Part shown: one piece after another, positions 33,281 through 43,254 of the stretch
Numbering within the stretch: position 1 is the first letter of the stretch
Layout: each line of letters opens with the position of its first letter
Source: Cyanomargarita calcarea GSE-NOS-MK-12-04C
GTDB taxonomy: Bacteria > Cyanobacteriota > Cyanobacteriia > Cyanobacteriales > Nostocaceae
Assembly (NCBI GenBank): GCA_019359595.1
Contig: JAHHGZ010000054.1
Location: 1-46,776 of the forward strand
Length of the DNA stretch: 46,776 nucleotides
Reading direction: 5' to 3'
Notes under the pieces: generated by a model
Seen by the model: the letters and a program-made list of their open reading frames with translations, nothing else
Databases searched by the model: none
Told to the model about the DNA's origin: nothing
Program-made: the position numbers and the translations under genes

Positions 33281-34275
33281 TTAGATAACCTCATGCCTTT
33301 AAAATTGCGATCGATATCTTCTCTAGATGTTAAGATTTTTTTAATTTTATCCTTGAAAAGTTGGAGCTTACTTTCCCTAAATAAGGTTTTTTGAGTGAAA
33401 TCATCTGCTTGCAGATCGCGAATCATAAATGGAGGATGTTTAAGAGGAAATTCCATCGCTTCTGTCGGGATATTTTCAAATGGATTATTTTTACTGTTTA
33501 TAAAATTAGTCGAGTCTGGGCCAAAGCCAATATTAGAAATTAAGTTCCCGTTAGAAATAATGCCCAAACTATTCTGCATCCAGCAAGTAAATGTCCATTG
33601 ATAGTCCCAAATATTAATCGCAGGACTTTCATAAACAGACTTCAGCCTTTTGTTCCAATACTCCACTGCTTGGGAATCGATAAGAATATCATCTAAAAAA
33701 CTATTTGATTCAATCTCTTTCCACAATTCGATTTGGTAGTCATAATGCTGCCACGCACGTCTCCAAGTTGCCCAACCCCAGCAATGGTTGTAACGTGAAT
33801 AGTAGTAACTGTCGTTAGTTCGTCTATGCCCAAATTGAACATTTTGCCCGGAAATGGAAGCGATTCGGTTATCGTATCGATATTTTTCTAATAATTCTTC
33901 GCAAAACCGAAAAAATGTTTGATGAGGTACGCAATCGTCTTCTAAAATAATCGCTTCTTCAAATTTGCTGAAAACCCAGTTCAAACCGCTAGAGACACGT
34001 TTTGCACAACCTAAATTAACATCCGAATAATTTTTGATAACTTCGCAATCCCAATCAACTTGCTCAATAATTGCCCGTGTAGCTTCACACTTCTTTGCTT
34101 CATCAGGATGTCCGTTACGAGCCCCATCTGCAATCACCAAGAGCTGTGTTGGTTTGGCTTGACGAATTTCTTCAAATACCCTCTCTGTGGTGTGGGGTCT
34201 TTTGAAGATTATAAAAACTACTGGAGTCTTTAATTGAAAATCTCGCTCCATAATCTGCCTAACGACTGATGACAA
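33277..34275 (-). CDS. HlpA-like GT2-type glycosyltransferase
   Basis: The 332-residue protein begins PVVFIIFKRPHTTERVFE, then the LLVIADGARNGHPDE and AIILEDDCVPH blocks with the metal-binding acidic run, and ISGQNVQFGHR followed by HCWGWATWRRAW. This pattern belongs to a GT2/GNT-I-like group often annotated as hemolysin-related (HlpA). Sequence gives no donor. It overlaps both neighbours: four bases with the ligase gene and 17 bases with the ABC exporter gene. Confidence 0.82.
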   Translation of the reverse strand: MSSVVRQIMERDFQLKTPVVFIIFKRPHTTERVFEEIRQAKPTQLLVIADGARNGHPDEAKKCEATRAIIEQVDWDCEVIKNYSDVNLGCAKRVSSGLNWVFSKFEEAIILEDDCVPHQTFFRFCEELLEKYRYDNRIASISGQNVQFGHRRTNDSYYYSRYNHCWGWATWRRAWQHYDYQIELWKEIESNSFLDDILIDSQAVEYWNKRLKSVYESPAINIWDYQWTFTCWMQNSLGIISNGNLISNIGFGPDSTNFINSKNNPFENIPTEAMEFPLKHPPFMIRDLQADDFTQKTLFRESKLQLFKDKIKKILTSREDIDRNFKGMRLSK

Positions 34276-36040
34276 CTTCTTTGTAACTGCCCGACTTGAT
34301 AATATTTCCTCGTTCCAACATATAGACGCGATCGCAATGTTCTACAGTACTAAGACGATGGGCAATAATAATCATCGTTTTTGTCCCGGATAATGAGCAA
34401 ATTGCTTCGGTGACTAGCGCTTCTGTCTCATTGTCTAAGGCCGATGTTGCTTCATCTAAGACAAGAATTTCTCTCTCAAAATACAGTGCCCTGGCAATTC
34501 CTATCCGCTGACGCTGCCCACCAGATAAGCGGACTCCCCTTTCACCGACAGAAGTTTTAATTCCATCTGATAGCTGTGCGAGCAATTCTTCTAGTTGAGC
34601 CGCTTTGATTGCATTTTGTAGTTTTTCTTGGTCGATTAAATTGTCGGGGACACCAAAAGCGATATTTCGTTCAATTGTGTCATCCATTAATGAAATTGAT
34701 TGGGGAATATATCCAATTAAATTTTGCCAACCACGAAGATTTTTATATACAGATTTACCATCAATTTTGATGTCTCCGCTGTTCGGCTCTAAAAGTCCTA
34801 AAATCACATCTACTAATGTTGTCTTACCTGCACCAGACTTACCTATGAGAGCGATAGATTCTCCTTTTCTGATACTTAAAGAAATATTGTTTAGAGAAGG
34901 TTCGCTGATTCCAGGGTAGGAATAGGTGATGTTTTTTAAGTCAACTCTATCTGTAAAAGGTATACTTTTATTTGGAGAAGACAGAGAGTTCAAGCTTAAG
35001 TTTTTCAACTTTTTATTCCCCTCTTTGTCTATTTCTTTCAAGTCAAGATACAGCATATCCAAAGAATGACTGTGGGTTCTCATCTGAGCTATAGCTTGCA
35101 CAAACTGGCTTGCAGATGGGATTAAACGTATTGAACCAACTGCAAAAACACCCAAAACTGAAGTTAAATCTTTGGTATTATCTGTAGACAAAAGTTGAGA
35201 TATGGAGATAAAAAGGATGATAAATACTATTAGACTGGTTTCGATTAAGACTCTTGGCAATAACTCGGAACCAAAATACAAAGTTGCAGCCCGTGAATGA
35301 ATCTGAGCTTGGTAAGCCATTTGCTCTTCAAAATATGCCTCACACCCAATCACTCGTGTTTCTTTCACTCCTCCCAAACTATGATTAATAATCCGCACCA
35401 TTTCCTGATAAGTTGCCGATAATGTCTCACCCCACTTGCTAAACTTTTTCCCAAGTCGTTGGAAGAGGATAAATATGGGAAGTAGAATTCCCAACATCAT
35501 ACTGAGAAGTACTAAGTTAGTCTTGGCAAGTAGTAATAATAATACGAAAGTTACAGTCAGGTTAGCTGCTGAATTAAGTAACGGCAGCATACAATAGTGA
35601 GTAAAACTCTCTGTTTCTAAAACTATATTTTTAATCAGGCTAGCTGTATTTCGGCTCAAATGAAAGGTGTAGGGAACAGTGAGATATGTATGGAGCAATT
35701 TAGATATGAGTAACTTCTTTTGGTCAAAGCTAAATCTCACAATGTATGTTTTTGCCAAAAAATACAGTAATGATTTAATGCAAAATATGGCGACAATTAC
35801 TACCCCTAGCAGAAAGATAAACTTGCCGCTAGATTGCATCCCTAATTTTTGATAAATAAAATGGACTGAAGGATTTTTGTGAATAGATTCGGGGTTGGAA
35901 GATAAGTTTAAGAAAGGGCCGATTAATCCTACTCCCAAGGTTTCTAACACAGAGGATACAGTGAATAGTAAAAGCAAAAAAAGTAGATTCTTTTTACCTT
36001 CTCCCAGGATATATAAGACTTTTGAAAGGTATTTTAACAC
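34259..36040 (-). CDS. ABC exporter (fused permease/ATPase)
   Basis: The 593-residue protein has a six-helix membrane domain (about 15-320) opening LETLGVGLIGPF, and an ATPase domain (about 360-590). Motifs are GKSGAGKTT (Walker A), the Q-loop YIPQSISLMDD, VRLSGGQRQRIGIARAL (signature), ILVLDEATSALD (Walker B) and IIAHRLSTV (H-loop). It works as a homodimer. Relatives (MsbA/PglK) flip lipid-linked sugars; it may replace a Wzx flippase, since none is seen in the locus. The ATPase motifs are all intact. Confidence 0.92.
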   Translation of the reverse strand: MLKYLSKVLYILGEGKKNLLFLLLLFTVSSVLETLGVGLIGPFLNLSSNPESIHKNPSVHFIYQKLGMQSSGKFIFLLGVVIVAIFCIKSLLYFLAKTYIVRFSFDQKKLLISKLLHTYLTVPYTFHLSRNTASLIKNIVLETESFTHYCMLPLLNSAANLTVTFVLLLLLAKTNLVLLSMMLGILLPIFILFQRLGKKFSKWGETLSATYQEMVRIINHSLGGVKETRVIGCEAYFEEQMAYQAQIHSRAATLYFGSELLPRVLIETSLIVFIILFISISQLLSTDNTKDLTSVLGVFAVGSIRLIPSASQFVQAIAQMRTHSHSLDMLYLDLKEIDKEGNKKLKNLSLNSLSSPNKSIPFTDRVDLKNITYSYPGISEPSLNNISLSIRKGESIALIGKSGAGKTTLVDVILGLLEPNSGDIKIDGKSVYKNLRGWQNLIGYIPQSISLMDDTIERNIAFGVPDNLIDQEKLQNAIKAAQLEELLAQLSDGIKTSVGERGVRLSGGQRQRIGIARALYFEREILVLDEATSALDNETEALVTEAICSLSGTKTMIIIAHRLSTVEHCDRVYMLERGNIIKSGSYKEVVISR

Positions 36041-36354
36041 TTAGCCTCTACACTCCAATTTTAGTAATTCTTGATGACAGCGCTTTTTTTGTTAAATAAA
36101 CCACATCTTTTTCGATCTGGTCCCCTTAGAGCCTACCCCTGCGCTCTTGCAAGCTAGGGTGCAGGGTAGAAGAGTGTAAGAATGTGGTCTAAATGAAGGT
36201 TTGATAATGCAGATTTGGTGACTAGAAGGAATGAGCGAGAAATTGTCAATCCTTAGGACTTACTACAAGATTTTATTAGTTCGTAGCCAAACTCTGCCTG
36301 ATAGCGCTAACTCTGCGTTTCAATAATTGGCTACGAATTTACTTCATGCTGGGC
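36041..36354. other. Gap between the exporter and autokinase genes
   Basis: It contains an imperfect stem (CTACCCCTGC near 36137 with GCAGGGTAG near 36160) that might form a hairpin. No T-run follows. No gene is visible. The gap may contain a second promoter for the lower part of the locus. Confidence 0.4.
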
Positions 36355-38574
36355 TCAGTACTCACCCCTCTTCCCCATCGCTCTGGATAGTTCTCGTTTT
36401 TTGCTTGTGTTGCGATTAGAAGCTGACTCGCTGTATTCTCTGGTGTAGTAGAAGTAGCTGTCAGGCTCGCTTTTTACATTCACACCGTTAATCACCATAC
36501 CCAAAACATTCTGACCGGACTGAGTTAAGAACTCTTTGGCAGCGTTGGCACTGGCGGAATTAACCACTCCCGGACGCACCACCAGCAAGATACCGTCAAC
36601 CACCTTACCCAAAATGGCTGCATCCACTGTCCCGGCTAGGGGTGGAGTATCAAAAATCACGAAATCGTAATCTCTGATAAAGCTATTAACTAAAGTCGCC
36701 ATGCGATTGGATTCCAGTAGTGCCACAGGATTCGGTGGTACTACACCCGATGTGAGGACGTAGAGATTGGGCATCACTTCTTGCACCGCTGTACTCAATT
36801 CAACTTGGTCAACAATGACGTTACTCAAGCCCACAGCATTCGTCAGTTTCCAGATATGGTGCTGTGTGGGGCGGCGCATATCGGCATCGATTAGCAACAC
36901 CCGATGTCCTACTTGAGCCATTGAGACAGCTAAATTTGCCGAAACTTCTGATTTGCCCTCACGAGCAACGGAACTGGTGACGGCGATCGCTTTGAGTTTT
37001 TTATCAGAACTGAGAAACTTCAGGTTCGCTTGCAGCATTTGGTAAGCATCACCCAGAGGAAAGCTGGGAATATCTCTGCTAATGACTCTGGCATATGTTT
37101 CTTCTATATCCTTACTGGAATTATTTTTGCCGTTTCTATTGAAAGCAGGAATCACTCCCAACAGGGTATATTGAAACATTTCTCGGGCTTCTTTAACACT
37201 CTTGATGGATCTGTCGATCGCATCTAGAGCAAAAGCCGCAACTACACCCAGCAGCGTGCCGGCGATCGCTCCACCACCAACAGCCAACCTCTTGGTAGCA
37301 GCCGCTGGTTTATCTGGTACCAAAGCCGAAGAAATAATCCTGGCATTGCCAACACTTTGATTCTCTGTGACGTTGATTTCTTGCAATCTTGTCAACAGCG
37401 TTTCATAAGTCGTCTGCGCTGCCTTTAACTTCCGCTCAAGTTCCCGCTGTGTCTGTTCTAATCTTGGTAAAATACTTGCTCGTTGTTTGTAAGCCGACCA
37501 AGTATTAGATAATTTCGCGACTTTTTGCTCTAAACCGGTGCGTTCTGTTTCCGATTTCAAAAGTTCCCCGATCAGTTCTTGTCGCATCTCACCCACCTGG
37601 ATATTTCCCATCCGGATTGGTTGATTGCTACCAGTTACTTGCTGTACCCGAGAACGCAGCAAGCTATTGAGAGCGGTGACTTTTTCTTGTGAATTGATAA
37701 CTGCCGGGTGTTGTGGCTGATAGCGAGTTTGCTCAACAGCCAGTTGGCTTTGGGCTTCTTGGAGTTGCACTAACAACTGCTGAACTCCTGGTATTTTACT
37801 CAACTCGCTATAAGTCAAGCCTTGCTTAGAATCCAGGTTTACTTGACTGCGTAACTTTTCCTCTTTTGCGGTGACATCAGCTAGTTGAGCTTGAGTGTCA
37901 GCGATCGCATCTTCTAGTTTGGAAATCGTACTAACAGCAGTACTTGCTTCTTCTTGGAGGACGATTATCCGATTATCCTCTCGGAACTTACGCAATGCGG
38001 ACTCTGCGGCTCTTACAGTTGCCTCTGTTGTCGGTAATTGATTGACAATAAATTGCCTTGCAGCTTGAGCATCAGCCCGATTAGCCTGGATATTATGCCG
38101 GATATAAGTGTCGATAACCGTGTTAACGACTTTTGCTGCTATTTCTGGATCTTCATCCGTGTAGGAAATTTGTAAAACATCGGTTCCTTTGGCAGCATCG
38201 ACCTTCAACTTCTTAGCAAACTCCTCAACTTTCAGAGATTTGCCTTGAGTGTCCTTGAGTTCAAGGACGCTGATTGTTTCTTGAAGCACTGGCACAGATG
38301 AAACAATCTTCGCTTGAGTATCCAGGGGACTATTCGACTGCGTTAACCCTTCGAGCTTGCCGATGTCTTCCCCCACCCCCGTCAGGGCAAAGGAATGACT
38401 TGTCTTAATTAAAAGACTCGCTTCTGCTTTGTATGAAGGTTTGACTGAAACTGCAAACAAAGATGCAAGGCTAACAGCGACTCCAAAAACCCCTACTGCT
38501 GGCACCCAGCGTCGTTGCAAAACCTGCAAGTGTTTTTGAAAATCGATTTCTTCAACGTTTGGTATAGGCTCCAT
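36355..38574 (-). CDS. Wzc-type polysaccharide co-polymerase/tyrosine autokinase
   Basis: The 739-residue protein has a Wzz chain-length domain with a membrane helix (about 31-50), a long periplasmic coiled coil (about 165-410), a second helix (about 430-450) and a cytoplasmic BY-kinase domain (about 515-705). Kinase motifs are Walker A SSVAREGKSEVSANLA, A' VLLIDADMRRP and B FVIFDTPPLAG. The C-terminus carries a Tyr cluster (SYFYYTREY) and a final Tyr, as required for autophosphorylation. It controls chain length and export of the polymer. It is the first gene of the leftward run. Confidence 0.93.
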   Translation of the reverse strand: MEPIPNVEEIDFQKHLQVLQRRWVPAVGVFGVAVSLASLFAVSVKPSYKAEASLLIKTSHSFALTGVGEDIGKLEGLTQSNSPLDTQAKIVSSVPVLQETISVLELKDTQGKSLKVEEFAKKLKVDAAKGTDVLQISYTDEDPEIAAKVVNTVIDTYIRHNIQANRADAQAARQFIVNQLPTTEATVRAAESALRKFREDNRIIVLQEEASTAVSTISKLEDAIADTQAQLADVTAKEEKLRSQVNLDSKQGLTYSELSKIPGVQQLLVQLQEAQSQLAVEQTRYQPQHPAVINSQEKVTALNSLLRSRVQQVTGSNQPIRMGNIQVGEMRQELIGELLKSETERTGLEQKVAKLSNTWSAYKQRASILPRLEQTQRELERKLKAAQTTYETLLTRLQEINVTENQSVGNARIISSALVPDKPAAATKRLAVGGGAIAGTLLGVVAAFALDAIDRSIKSVKEAREMFQYTLLGVIPAFNRNGKNNSSKDIEETYARVISRDIPSFPLGDAYQMLQANLKFLSSDKKLKAIAVTSSVAREGKSEVSANLAVSMAQVGHRVLLIDADMRRPTQHHIWKLTNAVGLSNVIVDQVELSTAVQEVMPNLYVLTSGVVPPNPVALLESNRMATLVNSFIRDYDFVIFDTPPLAGTVDAAILGKVVDGILLVVRPGVVNSASANAAKEFLTQSGQNVLGMVINGVNVKSEPDSYFYYTREYSESASNRNTSKKRELSRAMGKRGEY

Positions 38575-39939
38575 GATTTTTAAAAAATTCTTTTACTAAT
38601 ACTGCATTTCTTCTATTGAATCGCGATTGTAAGTTAATTAACCTACACAGGAGAAATCTTTACTGCCGTATAACTAACAATCTAAGCGCATATCTTTACA
38701 GGAGATTGATTGTGTGATGTTTTAACCGAAGGAGTGAAACACCACACCAATTCGACATTTAGGCGTAATCCTTTGGAGAGCTTGTCTTGAGGCAACAGAG
38801 TGCAGTATTTTCACTGAGAAGTGCAAAGTAAAAATAGACCTGAATTTTTAAGTGTTCCCTCTAATCGCTCATCCTTAATACAAAAGGGAAAACAGACAAT
38901 TAATGTGGTTTTGTTGGAGGAGCCGAGATTTAAATCGAGCTTTATCATTGCTCAACCCATTTGCATCAATAGTTAATTATCAATGGAATGAAGTGTTTAA
39001 TAACAGCAAAGTCCCTTATTCGCTGACAAGAACCTGAGATATCATTTACCATAATTCTTCACCCAAAGTAAATAATTAAAGAATCTACAAAGAGTGTTTA
39101 AAGAGTTGGTAAATTTTCTATGAAGAAGGCATAAGGTATCGTGGCTTGATTGCTTAGTAATGCAACGGCTTCCATCTAGACTGCGTGTGGGAAGCCTTAC
39201 TCTGAATAGGTCTGACGAGAGCAATTCTAAATATGTTCCAGCAACATGAAGGTAGTGAAAATTATCTTTGCTCGAACAACTGTGTAATATCAAGTTAGTT
39301 AATCGTTGATCGAAAAAAATTCTCTACGTCAACCGTAACTATGCCAGGTTTATTTCTCAATGTTTTGCTTGATTGGGATTTAACAACATTCCGAACGCCG
39401 AATTTACTAACCTATGACCAAAATGTCAACCGGGTCAAAGCATCAATTTAGTGTTGCTTTATCTTCATAAGTTGAATTAAACTTCGGAAAATACAGAGTT
39501 TTATGAGTTAAAAAAATTATAAGGTTGTAGAGAAGACATCCAAAGTAGTTATCGAATATGACTCAAGCTTACGGAATTTTTTCCTGGTAGCAGATGGTTG
39601 CAATGCATATCCTATAATAATTAGGTCATATTTTTAGTTTAATTTTAATCAGTATATTTAAACACTTTGCTTGACTTTTGTCGTGATACTTGCGATTCTT
39701 GAATAAAGATGATGTTAATGTCGGTGGCTAAAACTTAAATAATTGGCTAGGACAGCAGTGAAAGCAATTACTTGCCGGAGATAAAATTTTTTTCTTACTG
39801 AATATTAATAGTAGGATTTGCAGGCGATCGCTCTAAAATACTTTCTAGGAACGCAGGCAATTAGTACTTTGCAACTAAGAACAGCAACAAGAAAGAAAAT
39901 TTTGAAATTATCAATCTTTGACAAGGAGACTTAAGCCTC
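38575..39939. other. Long non-coding region between divergent exopolysaccharide genes
   Basis: This 1.36 kb stretch lies between the starts of the autokinase gene and the divergent GT4 gene. Small frames exist (for example 39042-39293 on the minus strand), but their sequences show no gene-like pattern. A GGCTTCC..GGAAGCC pairing lies near 39170-39196 and a GCGATCGC site near 39824. It must contain both promoters and could contain a regulatory RNA; I cannot point to one. Confidence 0.45.
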
Positions 39940-41082
39940 ATGGATATAGCTTATGTAACCACCTATGATGGTAATGACATCCGAAAATGGTCGGGAACAG
40001 GTTACTACATCTCTGAAGCTTTGAAAAATCAATTACTATACGTTGAACATATTAGCTCTTTAAATAATGCATATTCTTTGCCTTTTAAAGCCGCAGGACG
40101 TTTGTACAGCCGTTTTTTTAAGAAAAATTATCTCGCAGATAGAAATCCATCGGTTCTGAAAAATTACGCACGTCAAGTTAGCAAAAGCCTATCCCATTTT
40201 GATGCAGATGTAGTCTTCAGCCCCGGAACAGTTCCGATTACTTATCTGGAATGTCGTCAGCCGATTGCATTTTGGACAGATGCAACTTTTGCAGGCATGA
40301 TAGATTTTTACCCAGAATTCAGCAACTTATGCGAGCAGAGCATTAAAGAAGGCAATAGAATGGAACAAATGGCTTTAGAAAGATGCCAATTAGCCATTTA
40401 TTCATCAGATTGGGCAGCAAAAACTGCTATTAACAAATATCGAGTCAATCCTAACAAGGTAAAAGTTGTTCCCTTTGGTGCTAATATTAAATGTGATAGA
40501 GATTTTGATGATATCAGAGCAATTGTGGCATCAAGACCCAGAGATAAATGCAAATTGCTATTTCTTGGTGTTGACTGGTTGAGAAAAGGTGGAGATGTCG
40601 CTTTGGAGGTAGCTAAACAGTTAAATGAGGTCGGGATAAATGCGGAATTAACAATAGCGGGATGTCAACCAGTTGTAGACGATTCTCTTCCTAGCTATGT
40701 TAAATCTTTAGGCTTTATTAGCAAGTCTACACATCGAGGAAGGCACCAAATTGATAAACTATTCGCTGAATCTCACTTTTTAATATTACCTTCGAGAGCA
40801 GAATGTTATGGAGTCGTTTTCTGCGAGGCAAATTCTTTTGGGGTTCCTTGTATTGCCACCAATAGCGGTGGGATACCAACAGTTATTAAGAATGGTTTGA
40901 ACGGTCAGTTATTTTCAGAGGATGCTGAGATTTCGGAGTATTGTAAATATATTTCCGATACTTTCTCGAATTATTCTCAGTATGAAAATTTGGCTGTTTC
41001 TTCATTTTATGAGTATCAAGATAGTCTGAATTGGGCGGTTGCGGGTAGAACTGTGAAGAAAATGCTGATGGAGTTGAATTAG
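39940..41082 (+). CDS. GT4 family glycosyltransferase
   Basis: The 380-residue GT-B protein begins DIAYVTTYDGNDIRKWSGTG, the usual Gly-rich donor-side loop of GT4. The C-terminal half carries KLLFLGVDWLRKGGDVALE, ADS-type FAESHFLILPSRAECYGVV and CEANSFGVPCIATNSGGIP, with the catalytic E-x7-E pattern. It acts in the cytoplasm on a lipid-linked acceptor. An AAGGAG site (39921-39926) lies 13 bases before the ATG. It is transcribed away from the main locus and may belong to it functionally. Confidence 0.92.
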   Translation: MDIAYVTTYDGNDIRKWSGTGYYISEALKNQLLYVEHISSLNNAYSLPFKAAGRLYSRFFKKNYLADRNPSVLKNYARQVSKSLSHFDADVVFSPGTVPITYLECRQPIAFWTDATFAGMIDFYPEFSNLCEQSIKEGNRMEQMALERCQLAIYSSDWAAKTAINKYRVNPNKVKVVPFGANIKCDRDFDDIRAIVASRPRDKCKLLFLGVDWLRKGGDVALEVAKQLNEVGINAELTIAGCQPVVDDSLPSYVKSLGFISKSTHRGRHQIDKLFAESHFLILPSRAECYGVVFCEANSFGVPCIATNSGGIPTVIKNGLNGQLFSEDAEISEYCKYISDTFSNYSQYENLAVSSFYEYQDSLNWAVAGRTVKKMLMELN

Positions 41083-41112
41083 GGTTAGATAAATTTTGTT
41101 GTCACCAGTTTT

Positions 41113-41178
41113 TAATGAAAAAGCCTTTACCCTAGAAGGGTGAGGCTATACGTACAAACACCCACCTGCGTGGGCTAA
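41113..41178. terminator. Two small hairpins between convergent genes
   Basis: GCCTTTACCCT pairs imperfectly with AGGGTGAGGC (about 41117-41142), and CCCAC-CTGC-GTGGG follows near 41161-41173. They lie between the stops of the GT4 and restriction-enzyme genes. Either could end transcription. Similar words are common at ends of IS200/IS605-type elements and between Nostoc genes, so their origin is unclear. Confidence 0.4.
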
Positions 41179-41206
41179 TTCTACACATATTTATATAAAA
41201 ATAGTA

Positions 41207-41866
41207 TTAGAGAAATAAATTTTCTACACCTACTATTGTACTTGTAGTTGCTACTTGGATAATTCTACCGTATTGCAGTCGCCACTGTAATGCATTTGAA
41301 ATTGTTAGGTAGCCGATGTCTGGTGGTTGCTGTAAAATTCTCTCGGCAAGTGTCTCACGTCCAATTTCATCTAAAGGAAAGTTGCGTTCCTCTAAAAATG
41401 CCACTACATCATCTTTATTGCCATTACGACGTAAAATTTCTCTCAACCCGTAAGTTGTTTGATAATCTGCGGTTTGTTCTCGTGCAACAAATACAACGTG
41501 CTGAAAATTTAAATTAGTAGTGCGGGAGTTATGTTGGTCAGTTTTTTCATATGCGAATATTAAGAGATTATATCCCAAGCCATATATTTTCTGACTGGCA
41601 TTACGGAATGGACAAGAAGATTGTGGCTGCCTAATTGATGTTACTTTTAAATCAACTTCTAGCCCAGGAAAATCAATTCCTAAAGCAGCACTACCAAGAG
41701 TATACTCATACTTGGCAGACAAATATTTATTAAAAGCTAATTCAACGTATGTCCCTACTGCTTTGCCATCTGTAATTCCGTACAAATCGGGAATTGGTAT
41801 TGTACTTAATGAAGCACAAAAATCTCTAGCAGCGGTTTTCAGAGATATTAGGTTTAGAAGTTCCAT
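41207..41866 (-). CDS. Type II restriction endonuclease of the neighbouring methylase
   Basis: The 219-residue protein is placed three bases after the end of a C5-cytosine methylase, on the same strand, and has a PD-(D/E)XK-like centre: Glu42, Asp65 and DLK (72-74) within GIDFPGLEVDLKVTS. The later words KIYGLGYNLLIFAYEK and HVVFVA are strands of the core. Fold and gene position make a cognate restriction enzyme likely. The recognition site cannot be read from sequence. AT-rich codons differ from those of aspS next door, as in many acquired restriction systems. Confidence 0.78.
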   Translation of the reverse strand: MELLNLISLKTAARDFCASLSTIPIPDLYGITDGKAVGTYVELAFNKYLSAKYEYTLGSAALGIDFPGLEVDLKVTSIRQPQSSCPFRNASQKIYGLGYNLLIFAYEKTDQHNSRTTNLNFQHVVFVAREQTADYQTTYGLREILRRNGNKDDVVAFLEERNFPLDEIGRETLAERILQQPPDIGYLTISNALQWRLQYGRIIQVATTSTIVGVENLFL

Positions 41867-41869
41867 TTT

Positions 41870-43042
41870 TTAAATAGCCAAACTTAACTGCTGCCAATTA
41901 GACTTACTCAATTTAAAGTTTTGTTTCCCAATTCTGTTACATACCCACTCAACACAAGTAGGAACAATCGCATTTCCAAATAATGCATATTGATCGTAAA
42001 TTCTTGTCACTCGACACCAATCATCAGGAAATCCCATGAGTCGGGCATATTCAACATTAGTTAAACGTCGAAAATTATCACCGATTTTGTAACGTTCATA
42101 GTGTCGAGAAGTGGAAGCAGTCAATGTTGAGGCTATACCATTAATCCCAAATATTGTATAGCCAAGTCTTGCTCCTCCGTCTTGGTTGTATAATATTTCA
42201 ACTCCATTGCAATAACGATTTACAGGTTTACTTTGCTTGATGCGTTCTAGGGTATCGGCAGTAAAATAAAACTGAGAATCTACTATTGATTCATCCTGAA
42301 GAATATCCTTAAGCCTTTGTCTTGGCTTAATATCTAACAACGATGGAAGATGTTGAGTATACATATTATTTTTATAAGCAATACCCCAGTTATAATTTTT
42401 GCTTTTTACCTCTATAATTGGCGACATATCGTTTTTCAGTTCATCATCATTAACAGACAATATTCCATCATTATCTGTTAAAAAAACTGACAACTTTTCT
42501 AAATTTATAGGTATTGTTTTATCTGGATAATTTAATTTTGTACCAAAAATAAAAATTCTATCCCGATTTTGAGGAATACCAAAGTTAATCGGGCTAATTA
42601 ATCTCCATTCAATAAAATAATCTAACTCGGAAAGGGCATTTAAAATGAATCTAAAATGATAGCCATTTTCCATAGTCAAAAGTCGTTTGACATTTTCCAA
42701 TAAAAAATATTGCGGCTGTTTTTGGTCTAATATTTCTACAATCCGCTCAAATAACGTACCCCTGACTATATCTCTCACCCCAAGCTTTTTACCTGCTGGA
42801 CTGAAGGGTTGACAAGGGAAACCTGCAGTTAAGATATCATGATTAGGTATTTCTGATATAGAAATTTGGTTAATATCGCCTAAAGTAATCGAATTTTTGC
42901 CGAAATTACTTTCATAAACCTGACAACAAAGTTTGTTAATATCATTTGCCCATATTGTATCAATATCAGCACCTACTAACCCAAGACGAAAACCGCCGAT
43001 ACCAGAAAATAACTCAACGGCTGTAAGTTTGTCTGTTGTCAT
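41870..43042 (-). CDS. DNA (cytosine-5-)-methyltransferase
   Basis: The 390-residue protein has all main C5-methylase motifs in order: I FSGIGGFRLGL, IV GFPCQPFS with catalytic Cys77, VI LLENVKRL, VIII FGIPQNRDRIFIF, IX RLTNVEYARLMGFPDDW and X QYALFGNAIVPT. The variable target-recognition part lies at about 180-310. It methylates cytosine in its site and protects DNA from the neighbouring nuclease. The start codon is preceded by copy C of the composite repeat rather than by a clear ribosome site. Low GC relative to aspS suggests horizontal gain. Confidence 0.95.
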   Translation of the reverse strand: MTTDKLTAVELFSGIGGFRLGLVGADIDTIWANDINKLCCQVYESNFGKNSITLGDINQISISEIPNHDILTAGFPCQPFSPAGKKLGVRDIVRGTLFERIVEILDQKQPQYFLLENVKRLLTMENGYHFRFILNALSELDYFIEWRLISPINFGIPQNRDRIFIFGTKLNYPDKTIPINLEKLSVFLTDNDGILSVNDDELKNDMSPIIEVKSKNYNWGIAYKNNMYTQHLPSLLDIKPRQRLKDILQDESIVDSQFYFTADTLERIKQSKPVNRYCNGVEILYNQDGGARLGYTIFGINGIASTLTASTSRHYERYKIGDNFRRLTNVEYARLMGFPDDWCRVTRIYDQYALFGNAIVPTCVEWVCNRIGKQNFKLSKSNWQQLSLAI

Positions 43043-43059
43043 TGATTAATTGAATGAAT

Positions 43060-43172
43060 GAAGGAAGAAGGAAGAAGGAAGAAGGAAGAAGGAGGTTTAT
43101 ATATGTGGATACAGGACTCCAACTCAAAACAAGTGACCCTAAGAACGGTCGGGGTATTAACAAGTTTATTCG
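43060..43172 (-). repeat. Composite repeat, copy C (upstream of the methylase gene)
   Basis: On the + strand GAAGGAA heptamers (43060-43094) lead into AACTCAAAAC (43121-43130). Read on the minus strand, the order core, GTCCTGTATCCACAT, AAACCTCC, heptamers equals copies A and B. It lies between the end of aspS and the start of the methylase. Confidence 0.8.
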
Positions 43173-43254
43173 AGGATAATTTTATGCAATAAGAGGCCAA
43201 TTTTAGGATGCGTTAGCCATAGCCGAACGCACCTCTGTTTTTTATTCTGCGAGC

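Noticed and set aside
24384-38574. Heterocyst envelope polysaccharide (hep) locus
   Set aside because: The gene types partly overlap with hep clusters, but I cannot match the individual proteins to HepA, HepB or HepC, so only a general exopolysaccharide locus is claimed.
39042-39293. 83-residue open frame in the long gap
   Set aside because: No ribosome site, unusual composition (rich in Cys, Ser, His, Leu), no recognisable pattern; probably chance.
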